Part shown: positions 26,569 through 33,808 of the stretch, piece by piece
Position numbering within the stretch: the stretch's first letter is position 1
Layout: every line of letters begins with the position of its first letter
Notes under the pieces: generated by a model
The model's input: only the letters and a program-made list of their open reading frames with translations
What the model was told of the DNA's origin: nothing
Databases searched by the model: none
Origin: Kocuria flava
GTDB taxonomy: Bacteria; Actinomycetota; Actinomycetes; Actinomycetales; Micrococcaceae
Assembly (NCBI RefSeq): GCF_001482365.1
Contig: NZ_CP013254.1
Span: 744,001-808,000, forward strand
Direction: 5' to 3'
Length of the DNA stretch: 64,000 nucleotides
Made by a program: the position numbers and the translations under genes

Positions 26569-26589
26569 ACGCCGCCCCGGCAGGGCGCG

Positions 26590-26627
26590 GCGGAGGGCCG
26601 GCGGGGAGCTCCCCGCCGGCCCTCCGC
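26590..26627 (+). terminator. Terminator of the glyA-sox-sdaA-purU operon
   Basis: A perfect inverted repeat with 19-bp arms (26590-26608 and 26609-26627) and no spacer begins 21 bp after the purU stop. Confidence 0.75.
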
Positions 26628-26737
26628 GCGTGCCGGGGCCGTTCCGGGTCCGGCGGTGCGGGGGAGAGGCACCCGCCCGCAGCCGAGCGGTGCCGGGCGC
26701 ACGGCTCCTCCCCGGGGCTGCGCGCCCGGGCGCACGG

Positions 26738-26767
26738 CGACGCCCCCCGGGCAGCCGGGGGGCGTCG
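26738..26767 (-). terminator. Terminator of the formaldehyde dehydrogenase gene
   Basis: Arms of 13 bp at 26738-26750 and 26755-26767 pair perfectly around a 4-nt loop, downstream of the minus-strand stop at 26854. Between the two convergent terminators no gene is visible. Confidence 0.65.
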
Positions 26768-26853
26768 TGGCGGTGCGGGTCAGCGGCCGGCGCGTTCCTG
26801 CCGGCGGGGGCACCGGCCCGCCGCGACGGTGCGGCCGGGAACGCGGCCGGCGC

Positions 26854-28005
26854 TCACCGGGCGGCTCCGGCCGTCTCGCTCCGCTCCGTCCCGGCCGCGG
26901 CCGTGCCGTCGCGGGCGATCTCGACCACGGAGCGCAGCACCGTTCCGGTCCGCATCCTGGCGAAGGCCTCGTCGACGTCCTCGAGCCCGATCCGCTCGGT
27001 GACGAAGCCGTCGAGGTCCAGCCGGCCCAACAGGTACTGGTCCACGAGCATGGGGAAGTCCCGCGAGGGCAGGGTGTCGCCGTACCAGGCGGACTTGATG
27101 GCCCCGCCGTGGCCGAAGACCTGGTCCAGCGGGGCCTCCCAGGTGGTGCCCGGGGCGGGGACCCCGACCAGGACCAGGCGCCCGGCCAGGTCGCGGGCCT
27201 CGAAGGCCTGGGCGAAGGTGGGGGCGATCCCCACCGCGTCGACGACCAGGTCGGCGCCGTGCCCGCCGGTGAGCTCCCGGATCGCGGCCACCGGGTCGGT
27301 GTCCTTCGAGTTCACGGTGTGGGTGGCGCCGAACCGCCGGGCGGTGGCGAGCTTGTCGTCGTCGAGGTCCACGGCGACGATCGTGGTGGCCCCGCCCAGG
27401 GCGGCCCCGGCGATCGCTGCCGCACCGACCCCGCCGCAGCCGATCACGGCCACGGACTCCCCGCGCTGGAGGGCCCCGGTGTTGAGGACCGCGCCGATGC
27501 CGGCCATGACCCCGCAGCCGAGCAGGCCCACGGCCGCGTACTGCTCCGGGGCCAGCTCGGCCTCGATCTTCGTGCACTGCCCGGCGGCCACCAGGGTCTT
27601 CTCGGCGAAGGCGCCGATGCCCAGGGCGGGGGTCAGCTCGGTGCCGTCCTCGAGGGTCATCCGCTGCGTCGCGTTGGCGGTGTCGAAGCAGTACCAGGGC
27701 CGGCCCTTCTTGCAGGCCCGGCACTGCCCGCACACCGCGCGCCAGTTGAGGATCACGTGGTCGCCCACGGCGACCTCCGTGACGTCCTCGCCGACGGCCG
27801 AGACGATGCCCGCGGACTCGTGGCCCAGCAGGAACGGGTAGTCGTCGCCGACCCCGCCCTCGACGTAGTGGTGGTCGGTCTGGCAAACCCCGCAGGTGAG
27901 CACGTCGACCAGGACCTCTCCGGGCCCCGGGTCCGGGACCAGGACCGTCTCCACGCTGACCGGCTGGTTCCTGCCCCTGGACACCACGCCCTTGACCTTG
28001 TGCAT
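26854..28005 (-). CDS. mscR: S-(hydroxymethyl)mycothiol dehydrogenase
   Basis: A 383-residue zinc alcohol dehydrogenase that oxidises the formaldehyde-mycothiol adduct with NAD+. Catalytic zinc ligands are in CGVCQTDHH (about 38-46) and LGHESAG. The structural zinc loop CGQCRACKKGRPWYC (about 92-106) has the four cysteines. The block FDTANATQRMTL followed by ELTPALGIGAFAEKTLV is characteristic of mycothiol-dependent formaldehyde dehydrogenase. The Rossmann motif is VIGCGGVGAAA. It lies 143 bp downstream of dimethylglycine oxidase, whose demethylation can release formaldehyde, so a detoxifying role in this operon is likely. Start ATG 28005 has AGGA upstream. Confidence 0.93.
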   Translation of the reverse strand: MHKVKGVVSRGRNQPVSVETVLVPDPGPGEVLVDVLTCGVCQTDHHYVEGGVGDDYPFLLGHESAGIVSAVGEDVTEVAVGDHVILNWRAVCGQCRACKKGRPWYCFDTANATQRMTLEDGTELTPALGIGAFAEKTLVAAGQCTKIEAELAPEQYAAVGLLGCGVMAGIGAVLNTGALQRGESVAVIGCGGVGAAAIAGAALGGATTIVAVDLDDDKLATARRFGATHTVNSKDTDPVAAIRELTGGHGADLVVDAVGIAPTFAQAFEARDLAGRLVLVGVPAPGTTWEAPLDQVFGHGGAIKSAWYGDTLPSRDFPMLVDQYLLGRLDLDGFVTERIGLEDVDEAFARMRTGTVLRSVVEIARDGTAAAGTERSETAGAAR

Positions 28006-28110
28006 GCGCTGTCCTGCCTTTCGTCGTCGTCGGCGCCGGGACCGGCGCCGTTCGAGGAGGTTCCGTGCTCCCGGGGATCCGTAGGCTCCCCGGGGCCCGG
28101 GGCGGTGCGA

Positions 28111-28143
28111 CCGCGGCCGGGGCGACGGGCGTCCCGGCCGCGG
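28111..28143 (-). terminator. Hairpin between dimethylglycine oxidase and formaldehyde dehydrogenase
   Basis: CCGCGGCCGGG at 28111-28121 pairs with CCCGGCCGCGG at 28133-28143, just after the dimethylglycine oxidase stop (28149). It may lower read-through into the dehydrogenase gene. Confidence 0.5.
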
Positions 28144-28148
28144 AGGTC

Positions 28149-30620
28149 TCAGCCGCGGATGCGCTCCATGCCGGGGTCCACGAGCGGCTCGGCCGAGACC
28201 GTGGCCGGGACCCGCTCGCAGTGGTAGAGGATCTCCACGGTGTCGCCCTCGGTGACCTCGGGCGGCAGCCACGCGTAGGCGACGGGCCGCCCGACGGTGT
28301 AGCCCCACGCGGCGCTGGTGACGTAGCCGGCGGGGACCCCGTCCACGAACACGGGCTCCTTGCCGAGCACCACGGTGCGGCCGTCGTCCACCGTCAGGCA
28401 GCGCAGGCGGCGCCGGGCCGGGGGCTCGGCCGCGACGGCCGCCGAGCCCACGAACTCGCCCTTGTCCTTCTTCACGGCGAAGTCCAGCCCGGCCTCCACG
28501 GGGGTGTGCTCGGTGGTCATGTCCGTGCCCCACGCGCGGTAGCCCTTCTCCAGGCGCAGGCTGTTGAACGCGGCGCGCCCCGCGGGGACGATCCCGTGCT
28601 CCCGGCCCGCCTCGGCCAGCAGGTCCCACAGCCTCAGGCCCTGGTCGGCGGTGGTGTAGAGCTCCCACCCGAGCTCGCCCACGTAGGACAGCCGCATCGC
28701 GGTGACCCGCAGCCCGCCCACCCGGATCTGCTTGGTGCGGAAGTACTTCAGCCCGTCGTTGCTGAGGTCGTCCCGGGAGACCTTCGCCATGACCTCGCGG
28801 GCCTTCGGGCCCCACAGGCCGATGCAGCAGGTCTCGGCGGTGATGTCCCGCACCCGGACCCAGGCGGTGGGGTCCTCGGCGCTCTGCCGCTTCGCCTCGG
28901 CGCAGAGGTAGGCGACGTCCACGGCGCCGTTGATGCCGGCCTGGAACAGCTCCTCGTCGAGCCGGGCCACCGTGATGTCGCTGCGGATCCCGCCCTTCCC
29001 GTCCAGCAGGAGACAGTAGGTCACGGCTCCGGGCTTGCGCAGGACGTTGCCGGTGCTCAGCCGCTGCAGCAGGGCGGCGGCGCCGGGGCCCTCGACCGTA
29101 ACACGCGCGAGCGGGGTCATGTCGTACATCGCCACGGCGGTGCGGGTCCTCCAGGCCTCGACGGCCGCGACGGGGGAGTGGTACCTCGCCGCCCACGGCT
29201 CCCGCTCGGGCTCGCGCCACTGCTCGGGCAGCTCGTCCAGGAGCGCCGCGTTGGACTCGTACCAGTGGGGCCGCTCCCAGGCGTGGCCCTCCAGGAAGAA
29301 GGCGCCCAGCTCGCGCTCCCGGGAGTGGAACGGGCTGACCCGCAGGTCGCGCGGGGATTCCCGGGGCTGGAGGGGGTGGAGGACGTCGTAGATCTCCACG
29401 AAGTTCTGCTTGCCGGTCTCCTCGACGTACTCGCGGGACAGCTGCACGTCCTCGAAGCGGGTGGCCTCGCAGCCGTGCAGGTCCGTCTCGGAGGCACCCT
29501 CCACGAGCAGCTCGGCCACGGCCTTGGCCACACCGGAGGAGTGGGTGACCCACACGGCCTCGGCGACCCAGAAGCCCGCGAGGTCCGGGGACTCGCCGAT
29601 GAGGGGACCGCCGTCCGGGGTGAAGGAGAAGATCCCGTTGAACCCCTCGGCCACCTCGCTGCCGCGCAGGGACGGCAGGAAGCGCCGGCTCTCCTCCCAC
29701 TGCGGGGCGAAGTCCTCGGGCGTGAACTCCAGCCGGGACGGCATCCGGTCGTGGGCGATGTCCCGGGGCGCCCAGCGGGGGAGCTCCTCGAGGTCCACCG
29801 GGATCGGGCGGTGGGCGTAGGAGCCGATGCCGATCCGGTCGCCCCACTCCCGGTAGTACAGGTCGGCGTCCTGGTGCCGCAGGATCGGCAGGGTGGCCCC
29901 GTTCGGGGCGTCGTGCCTGCCGACGAGCTCCGGGACGGCGGAGGTGAAGACGTACTGGTGGGCCAGGGGCTGGAGGGGGCAGGGCATGCCGGCCAGCTCG
30001 CCGATCGCCGGTCCCCAGAAGCCCGCGCAGGAGACGACGACGTCGGCCGGCACCGTCGACCCGTCGGCGACGGTCACCCCGGTCACGCGGCCGTTGGCCC
30101 GCTCGATGCCGGTGACGGTCGTCTCCGCCCGGTAGGTCACCCCGGCCCGGGAGGTGCGCTCGACGAGCACCTGCACGGCCCGGGCGGCGAGGGCGAGCCC
30201 GTCCGTCGGCACGTGGTAGCCGCCGAGGACCATCTCGGGGTTCACCAGCGGGTGCTGCTCCAGGACCTCCTCGGGGGTGAGCAGCCGGCCCGGCAGGCCC
30301 CACGACGCCGCCCAGCCCACCTTGCGCTTGAGCTCCTCCAGCCGTTCGGGAGTGGTGGCCACCTCGAGGCCGCCGACCTGGTTGAAGCAGCCCAGGGAGA
30401 GGAGCTTCTCCACCGTGTACGTCGCGAACCGGGTCATCGTGCGCGAGGGGTTCGTCTGGTAGACGAGCCCCGGCGCGTGCGAGGTCGAGCCGCCGGGCAG
30501 GGGCAGCGGCCCCTGCTCGAGGACGGTGATGTCGGTCCAGCCGCGCTGGACCAGCTCGTCGGCGAGGTTCGTGCCGACGATCCCGGCTCCGATGACGACG
30601 ACGCGGGGGGTGGTGCTCAT
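28149..30620 (-). CDS. Dimethylglycine oxidase
   Basis: An 823-residue flavoenzyme that oxidises N,N-dimethylglycine to sarcosine and forms 5,10-methylene-THF at a second site. The N-terminal FAD domain has VVVIGAGIVGTNLADEL (7-23) and GGSTSHAPGLV around His48, the STxHAxG histidine to which FAD is covalently attached in this family. The C-terminal folate domain (from about 430) carries LSTGNVLRKPGAVTYCLLL and LRLEKGYRAWGTDMT. The sequence agrees with remembered Arthrobacter globiformis dimethylglycine oxidase (830 residues) over its whole length. ATG 30620 follows AGGAGG. It is second in the minus-strand operon after the Rieske ferredoxin. Confidence 0.94.
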   Translation of the reverse strand: MSTTPRVVVIGAGIVGTNLADELVQRGWTDITVLEQGPLPLPGGSTSHAPGLVYQTNPSRTMTRFATYTVEKLLSLGCFNQVGGLEVATTPERLEELKRKVGWAASWGLPGRLLTPEEVLEQHPLVNPEMVLGGYHVPTDGLALAARAVQVLVERTSRAGVTYRAETTVTGIERANGRVTGVTVADGSTVPADVVVSCAGFWGPAIGELAGMPCPLQPLAHQYVFTSAVPELVGRHDAPNGATLPILRHQDADLYYREWGDRIGIGSYAHRPIPVDLEELPRWAPRDIAHDRMPSRLEFTPEDFAPQWEESRRFLPSLRGSEVAEGFNGIFSFTPDGGPLIGESPDLAGFWVAEAVWVTHSSGVAKAVAELLVEGASETDLHGCEATRFEDVQLSREYVEETGKQNFVEIYDVLHPLQPRESPRDLRVSPFHSRERELGAFFLEGHAWERPHWYESNAALLDELPEQWREPEREPWAARYHSPVAAVEAWRTRTAVAMYDMTPLARVTVEGPGAAALLQRLSTGNVLRKPGAVTYCLLLDGKGGIRSDITVARLDEELFQAGINGAVDVAYLCAEAKRQSAEDPTAWVRVRDITAETCCIGLWGPKAREVMAKVSRDDLSNDGLKYFRTKQIRVGGLRVTAMRLSYVGELGWELYTTADQGLRLWDLLAEAGREHGIVPAGRAAFNSLRLEKGYRAWGTDMTTEHTPVEAGLDFAVKKDKGEFVGSAAVAAEPPARRRLRCLTVDDGRTVVLGKEPVFVDGVPAGYVTSAAWGYTVGRPVAYAWLPPEVTEGDTVEILYHCERVPATVSAEPLVDPGMERIRG

Positions 30621-30656
30621 GGGCGGTCCTCCTGACCTGTGGGTGCCGGGCGTGGT

Positions 30657-31019
30657 TCAGCTCGGCCGGGACTCGTGGCCGTGGACCGTGAGGCCGGGCG
30701 GCAGGTTCGGGGCCTCCTCGGACTCCCGGACCACGATGTCGCCGTCGACCACGCTCACCTCGTGGACCCGCACGGGCAGCTTCGCCGGCGGGGCGTCGAC
30801 GGCGCCGGTGCGCAGGTCGAACTTCGAGGCGTGCAGCGGGCACTCCACCTCGCAGCCCTCCACCCAGCCGTCGGCGAGCGAGGCGTCCTGGTGGGTGCAC
30901 GTGTCGTCGATCGCGAACAGCTCGCCCTCCTCGGTGTGGAACACGGCAATGGGCGGCGTCGTCTCGAGCCGCAGCGCCTCGCCGGGTGCGAGGTCCTTCA
31001 GGGGACAGGCCTTGTGCAT
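30657..31019 (-). CDS. Rieske-type ferredoxin, probable electron carrier for the betaine oxygenase
   Basis: A 120-residue soluble Rieske [2Fe-2S] protein. Ligands are Cys41-Thr-His43 and Cys60-Pro-Leu-His63, the classical C-x-H ... C-x2-H set. Length fits biphenyl-dioxygenase-type ferredoxins, with a short C-terminal extension. It sits 36 bp before dimethylglycine oxidase on the same strand and divergent from a ferredoxin reductase and a Rieske oxygenase. I infer it carries electrons from that reductase to that oxygenase. ATG 31019 has AGGAAAGGAT upstream. Confidence 0.88.
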   Translation of the reverse strand: MHKACPLKDLAPGEALRLETTPPIAVFHTEEGELFAIDDTCTHQDASLADGWVEGCEVECPLHASKFDLRTGAVDAPPAKLPVRVHEVSVVDGDIVVRESEEAPNLPPGLTVHGHESRPS

Positions 31020-31366
31020 CCGAACGGATCCTTTCCTGAGGAGCGGCCGTGCCGTGCCGGGTGCTCCGACCCGGCCGCATCGACCTCACGATGAGCAACG
31101 AGTGTTGCGATGCGCAACATCGTGGGGACCGCTTCCGCGTCGTGTCAAGGATTGCGCCGTTCTCCCGGGGTGTCGCCGGGTCACACGGGCGCGCGGTGTG
31201 AAATCCGTGTGTCGAATTCCCGGAACCTCTTGACGGCGGGGGTGGGGAGGCCCACGCTGTTCCTCACATCACGCATCGCGTTGCACTTGACGCACAGGCG
31301 GATGGAGCGGCGGGATCCCCGCCGCGCCCCCGACCACCTGCACCAGACACCCGAAAGGGGTCCCCC
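31020..31366. promoter_or_regulatory. Divergent promoter region of the betaine/dimethylglycine genes
   Basis: This 347-bp gap separates the ferredoxin-dimethylglycine oxidase operon from the reductase-oxygenase-BCCT operon. On the minus strand TTGACA (31143-31148) and CACGAT (31119-31124) form a promoter with 18-bp spacing. On the plus strand TTGACG near 31231 is a candidate -35 with a weak -10. GTTGC half-sites recur at both ends (31095-31119 and near 31278). No gene is seen. Confidence 0.5.
31103..31119. promoter_or_regulatory. Inverted repeat TGTTGCG-N3-CGCAACA over the minus-strand start
   Basis: Read on the minus strand, TGTTGCGCATCGCAACA is a perfect 7-3-7 inverted repeat abutting the predicted -10 at 31119-31124, so a bound protein would cover the transcription start. 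It shares half-sites with the repeat at 16846-16864 (spacing there is 5 rather than 3). IclR-type operators are a plausible match. Confidence 0.5.
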
Positions 31367-32566
31367 ATGGAGTCCCTCGTCATCGTCGGGGCGTCCCTCG
31401 CCGGCCTCGCCGCCGCCCGGGCCGCACGGAACCACGGATACACCGGCCGCCTCACCGTCGTGGGCGAGGACCCGCAGCGCCCCTACGACCGCCCCCCGCT
31501 GTCCAAGGACTTCCTCGCCGGCCGGATCGGCGCGGAGGACCTCGCGCTGGAGACGGAGGCCGACGACCTCGACGCCGAGTGGGTCCTGGGGGTGCGGGCG
31601 GTCTCCTTCGACGCCGTCACCCGCACCGTCGTGCTCGACGACGGCCGGCTGCTGCACGCCGAGGGCCTCGTGGTCGCCACCGGCGCCTCGCCCCGGTCGC
31701 TGCCGCCGATCGCCGGCCTGGACAACGTCGTGACCCTGCGCACCGTCGCGGACGCGCACCGGCTGCGGGAGCTGCTGGCCCCGGGCCGGCGGCTGGTCGT
31801 GGTCGGCGCCGGGTTCATCGGCGCGGAGGTCGCCTCCACGGCCCACGAGCTGGGGCTCGAGGTCACCGTGGTCGAGAAGTCGCCCACCCCGCTGTGCGGG
31901 CCCCTCGGGGCCGAGCTCGGCGCGGTCGTGGCCGGCCTGCACGAGCGCGCGGGCGTCGAGCTGCTCTGCGGCACCGACATCGAGCGCTTCGAGGTCGCCG
32001 GGGGCGCCGTGCGCGCGGTCCACCTGGCCGGCGGGCGGCAGCTGCCGGCCGACGTCGTGGTCGTCGGCATCGGCGCGGCGCCCAACACCGCCTGGCTGGA
32101 GGGCTCCGGGGTCGAGCTCGGCAACGGCGTGCTGTGCGACGCGGTGGGCCGCACCGGTGTCCCCGGCGTCGTCGCCGTCGGCGACTGCGCCGCCTGGTAC
32201 GACCCCGCCACGGGCACCCACCGCCGGGTCGAGCACTGGACCGGCGCCGCCGAGCGTCCGGCGATCGCCGTCGGCGCGCTGCTCGGGGCCGATCCGGCGG
32301 AGCTGCCGGCGGTGAAGCCGCCGTACTTCTGGTCCGACCAGTACGGCACCCGCCTGCAGTTCGCCGGGGACGCCGCCCGCGGGGACCGCATCGTCTACGA
32401 GCAGGGCGGGCCCGGCGAGGACTCCCTGCTGGCCGTCTACTACGCCGGCGACGAGCCGGTCGCCGTGCTCGGCTGGAACCAGGTGCGGCTGTTCTGCCGC
32501 TGGCGCAAGACCCTCGAGAAGCTCGCCGCCGCCCGCGCGGCCGCGGCTCCCGCCGTGGCCGCCTGA
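31367..32566 (+). CDS. FAD-dependent ferredoxin reductase
   Basis: A 399-residue reductase of the BphA4/rubredoxin-reductase type that moves electrons from NAD(P)H to a ferredoxin. The FAD motif is VIVGASLAGLAAARAAR (5-21), YDRPPLSKDFLAG is the family block near 40-52, the NAD motif is VVVGAGFIGAEVAS near 145, and the second FAD site is GVVAVGDCAAW near 265. The C-terminal reductase domain begins near 315. It has no iron-sulfur motif of its own, so it needs a separate ferredoxin; the divergent Rieske ferredoxin is the obvious partner. ATG 31367 follows AAAGGGG. It is followed 75 bp on by the Rieske oxygenase. Confidence 0.88.
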   Translation: MESLVIVGASLAGLAAARAARNHGYTGRLTVVGEDPQRPYDRPPLSKDFLAGRIGAEDLALETEADDLDAEWVLGVRAVSFDAVTRTVVLDDGRLLHAEGLVVATGASPRSLPPIAGLDNVVTLRTVADAHRLRELLAPGRRLVVVGAGFIGAEVASTAHELGLEVTVVEKSPTPLCGPLGAELGAVVAGLHERAGVELLCGTDIERFEVAGGAVRAVHLAGGRQLPADVVVVGIGAAPNTAWLEGSGVELGNGVLCDAVGRTGVPGVVAVGDCAAWYDPATGTHRRVEHWTGAAERPAIAVGALLGADPAELPAVKPPYFWSDQYGTRLQFAGDAARGDRIVYEQGGPGEDSLLAVYYAGDEPVAVLGWNQVRLFCRWRKTLEKLAAARAAAAPAVAA

Positions 32567-32641
32567 GCCCGACCCGCCCGTCCCGACCCCCGTCCGCCGC
32601 CCGTGCGGCGGGCCGCCGCCTCGACCCTCAGGAGCACGACC

Positions 32642-33808
32642 TTGTCGACCACCGTCATCTCCGACAGCCTCATCGCCACCCTGCCCGGTTCCAGCTACGT
32701 CGACGAGGAGGTCTTCCGCGCCGAGCAGGAGCGGATCCTCGAGCAGATGTGGTTCTGCGCCGTGCGCGCCTCGGACCTGGACAAGCCCGGGGCCTTCCGC
32801 ACCGTGCAGGTGGGCCGGGAGTCGATCATCATCACCCGCAACCGCAAGCACGGGATCCGGGCGTTCTACAACGTCTGCCGCCACCGCGGCGTGAAGCTGT
32901 GCACGGAGCAGACGGGCGAGGCCGGCCGCTCCTTCCAGTGCCCCTACCACGCGTGGACCTACGACTTCGACGGCAAGCTGATCGCGGCCCCCAACCTCAC
33001 GAAGATGCCCGACATCGACCGCCAGGAGTACGGGCTGGTGGGCGTGCCGGTGCGGGAGTACCTCGGCTACGTGTGGGTCTGCCTGGCCGACGAGCCCCCG
33101 TCCTTCGAGGAGGACGTGGTGGGCGCGATCCAGGAGCGGCTCGGGGACGCGACCGCGATCGAGGGCTACGACGTCGCCCACCTGTCCGTGGGCCGGCGGA
33201 TCACCTACGACGTCAAGGCGAACTGGAAGCTCATCATCGAGAACTTCATGGAGTGCTACCACTGCGCGACCATCCACCCCGAGCTCACCGAGGTGCTGCC
33301 CGAGTTCGCCGACGGGCTGGCCGCGCAGTACTTCGTGGGCCACGGCGCGGAGTTCGGCGAGGAGGTCCAGGGCTTCACGATCGACGGCACCGAGGGCCTC
33401 GAGCGGATCCCCGGGGTCGCCGAGGACCAGGACCGGCGCTACTACGCGATCACCATCAAGCCCACGGTGTTCGTCAACCTCGTGCCCGACCACGTGATCG
33501 TCCACCGCATGTTCCCCCTCGCCGCGGACCGCACGGTCGTGGAGTGCGACTGGCTCTACCTGCCCTCGGTGGTCGAGTCCGGCAAGGACGTCTCCGCCTC
33601 GGTCGAGCTCTTCCACCGGGTCAACCAGCAGGACTTCGACGCCTGCGAGCGCTGCCAGCCCGCGATGAGCTCCAGGGTCTACGCCAAGGGCGGGGTGCTG
33701 GTGCCCAGCGAGCACCACATCGGCGCGTTCCACGACTGGATCCTGACGAAGGTCGGGGACGTCCTCGAGCGGCGCACCGCACCCGCGGCCCAGGAGGTGC
33801 AGGGGTGA
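32642..33808 (+). CDS. Rieske non-heme iron oxygenase, probable glycine betaine monooxygenase
   Basis: A 388-residue oxygenase component. The Rieske cluster ligands are Cys79-x-His81 and Cys100-x2-His103. The mononuclear iron site is in ENFMECYHCATIHPEL (about 200-215), with His207 and His212, and the third ligand Asp lies in the DFDACERCQ region near 330. Relatives of the GbcA group demethylate glycine betaine to dimethylglycine, releasing formaldehyde. The genes around it (dimethylglycine oxidase, BCCT transporter) support that substrate; carnitine or stachydrine are alternatives. The start is TTG 32642, the only codon placed correctly (7 nt) behind AGGAG at 32630-32634. Its stop overlaps the next GTG. 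Confidence 0.85.
   Translation: MSTTVISDSLIATLPGSSYVDEEVFRAEQERILEQMWFCAVRASDLDKPGAFRTVQVGRESIIITRNRKHGIRAFYNVCRHRGVKLCTEQTGEAGRSFQCPYHAWTYDFDGKLIAAPNLTKMPDIDRQEYGLVGVPVREYLGYVWVCLADEPPSFEEDVVGAIQERLGDATAIEGYDVAHLSVGRRITYDVKANWKLIIENFMECYHCATIHPELTEVLPEFADGLAAQYFVGHGAEFGEEVQGFTIDGTEGLERIPGVAEDQDRRYYAITIKPTVFVNLVPDHVIVHRMFPLAADRTVVECDWLYLPSVVESGKDVSASVELFHRVNQQDFDACERCQPAMSSRVYAKGGVLVPSEHHIGAFHDWILTKVGDVLERRTAPAAQEVQG

Noticed and set aside
26628..26737. Small genes in the gap between the two convergent terminators
   Set aside because: Frames there are short and low-complexity, and the gap is bordered by strong hairpins.
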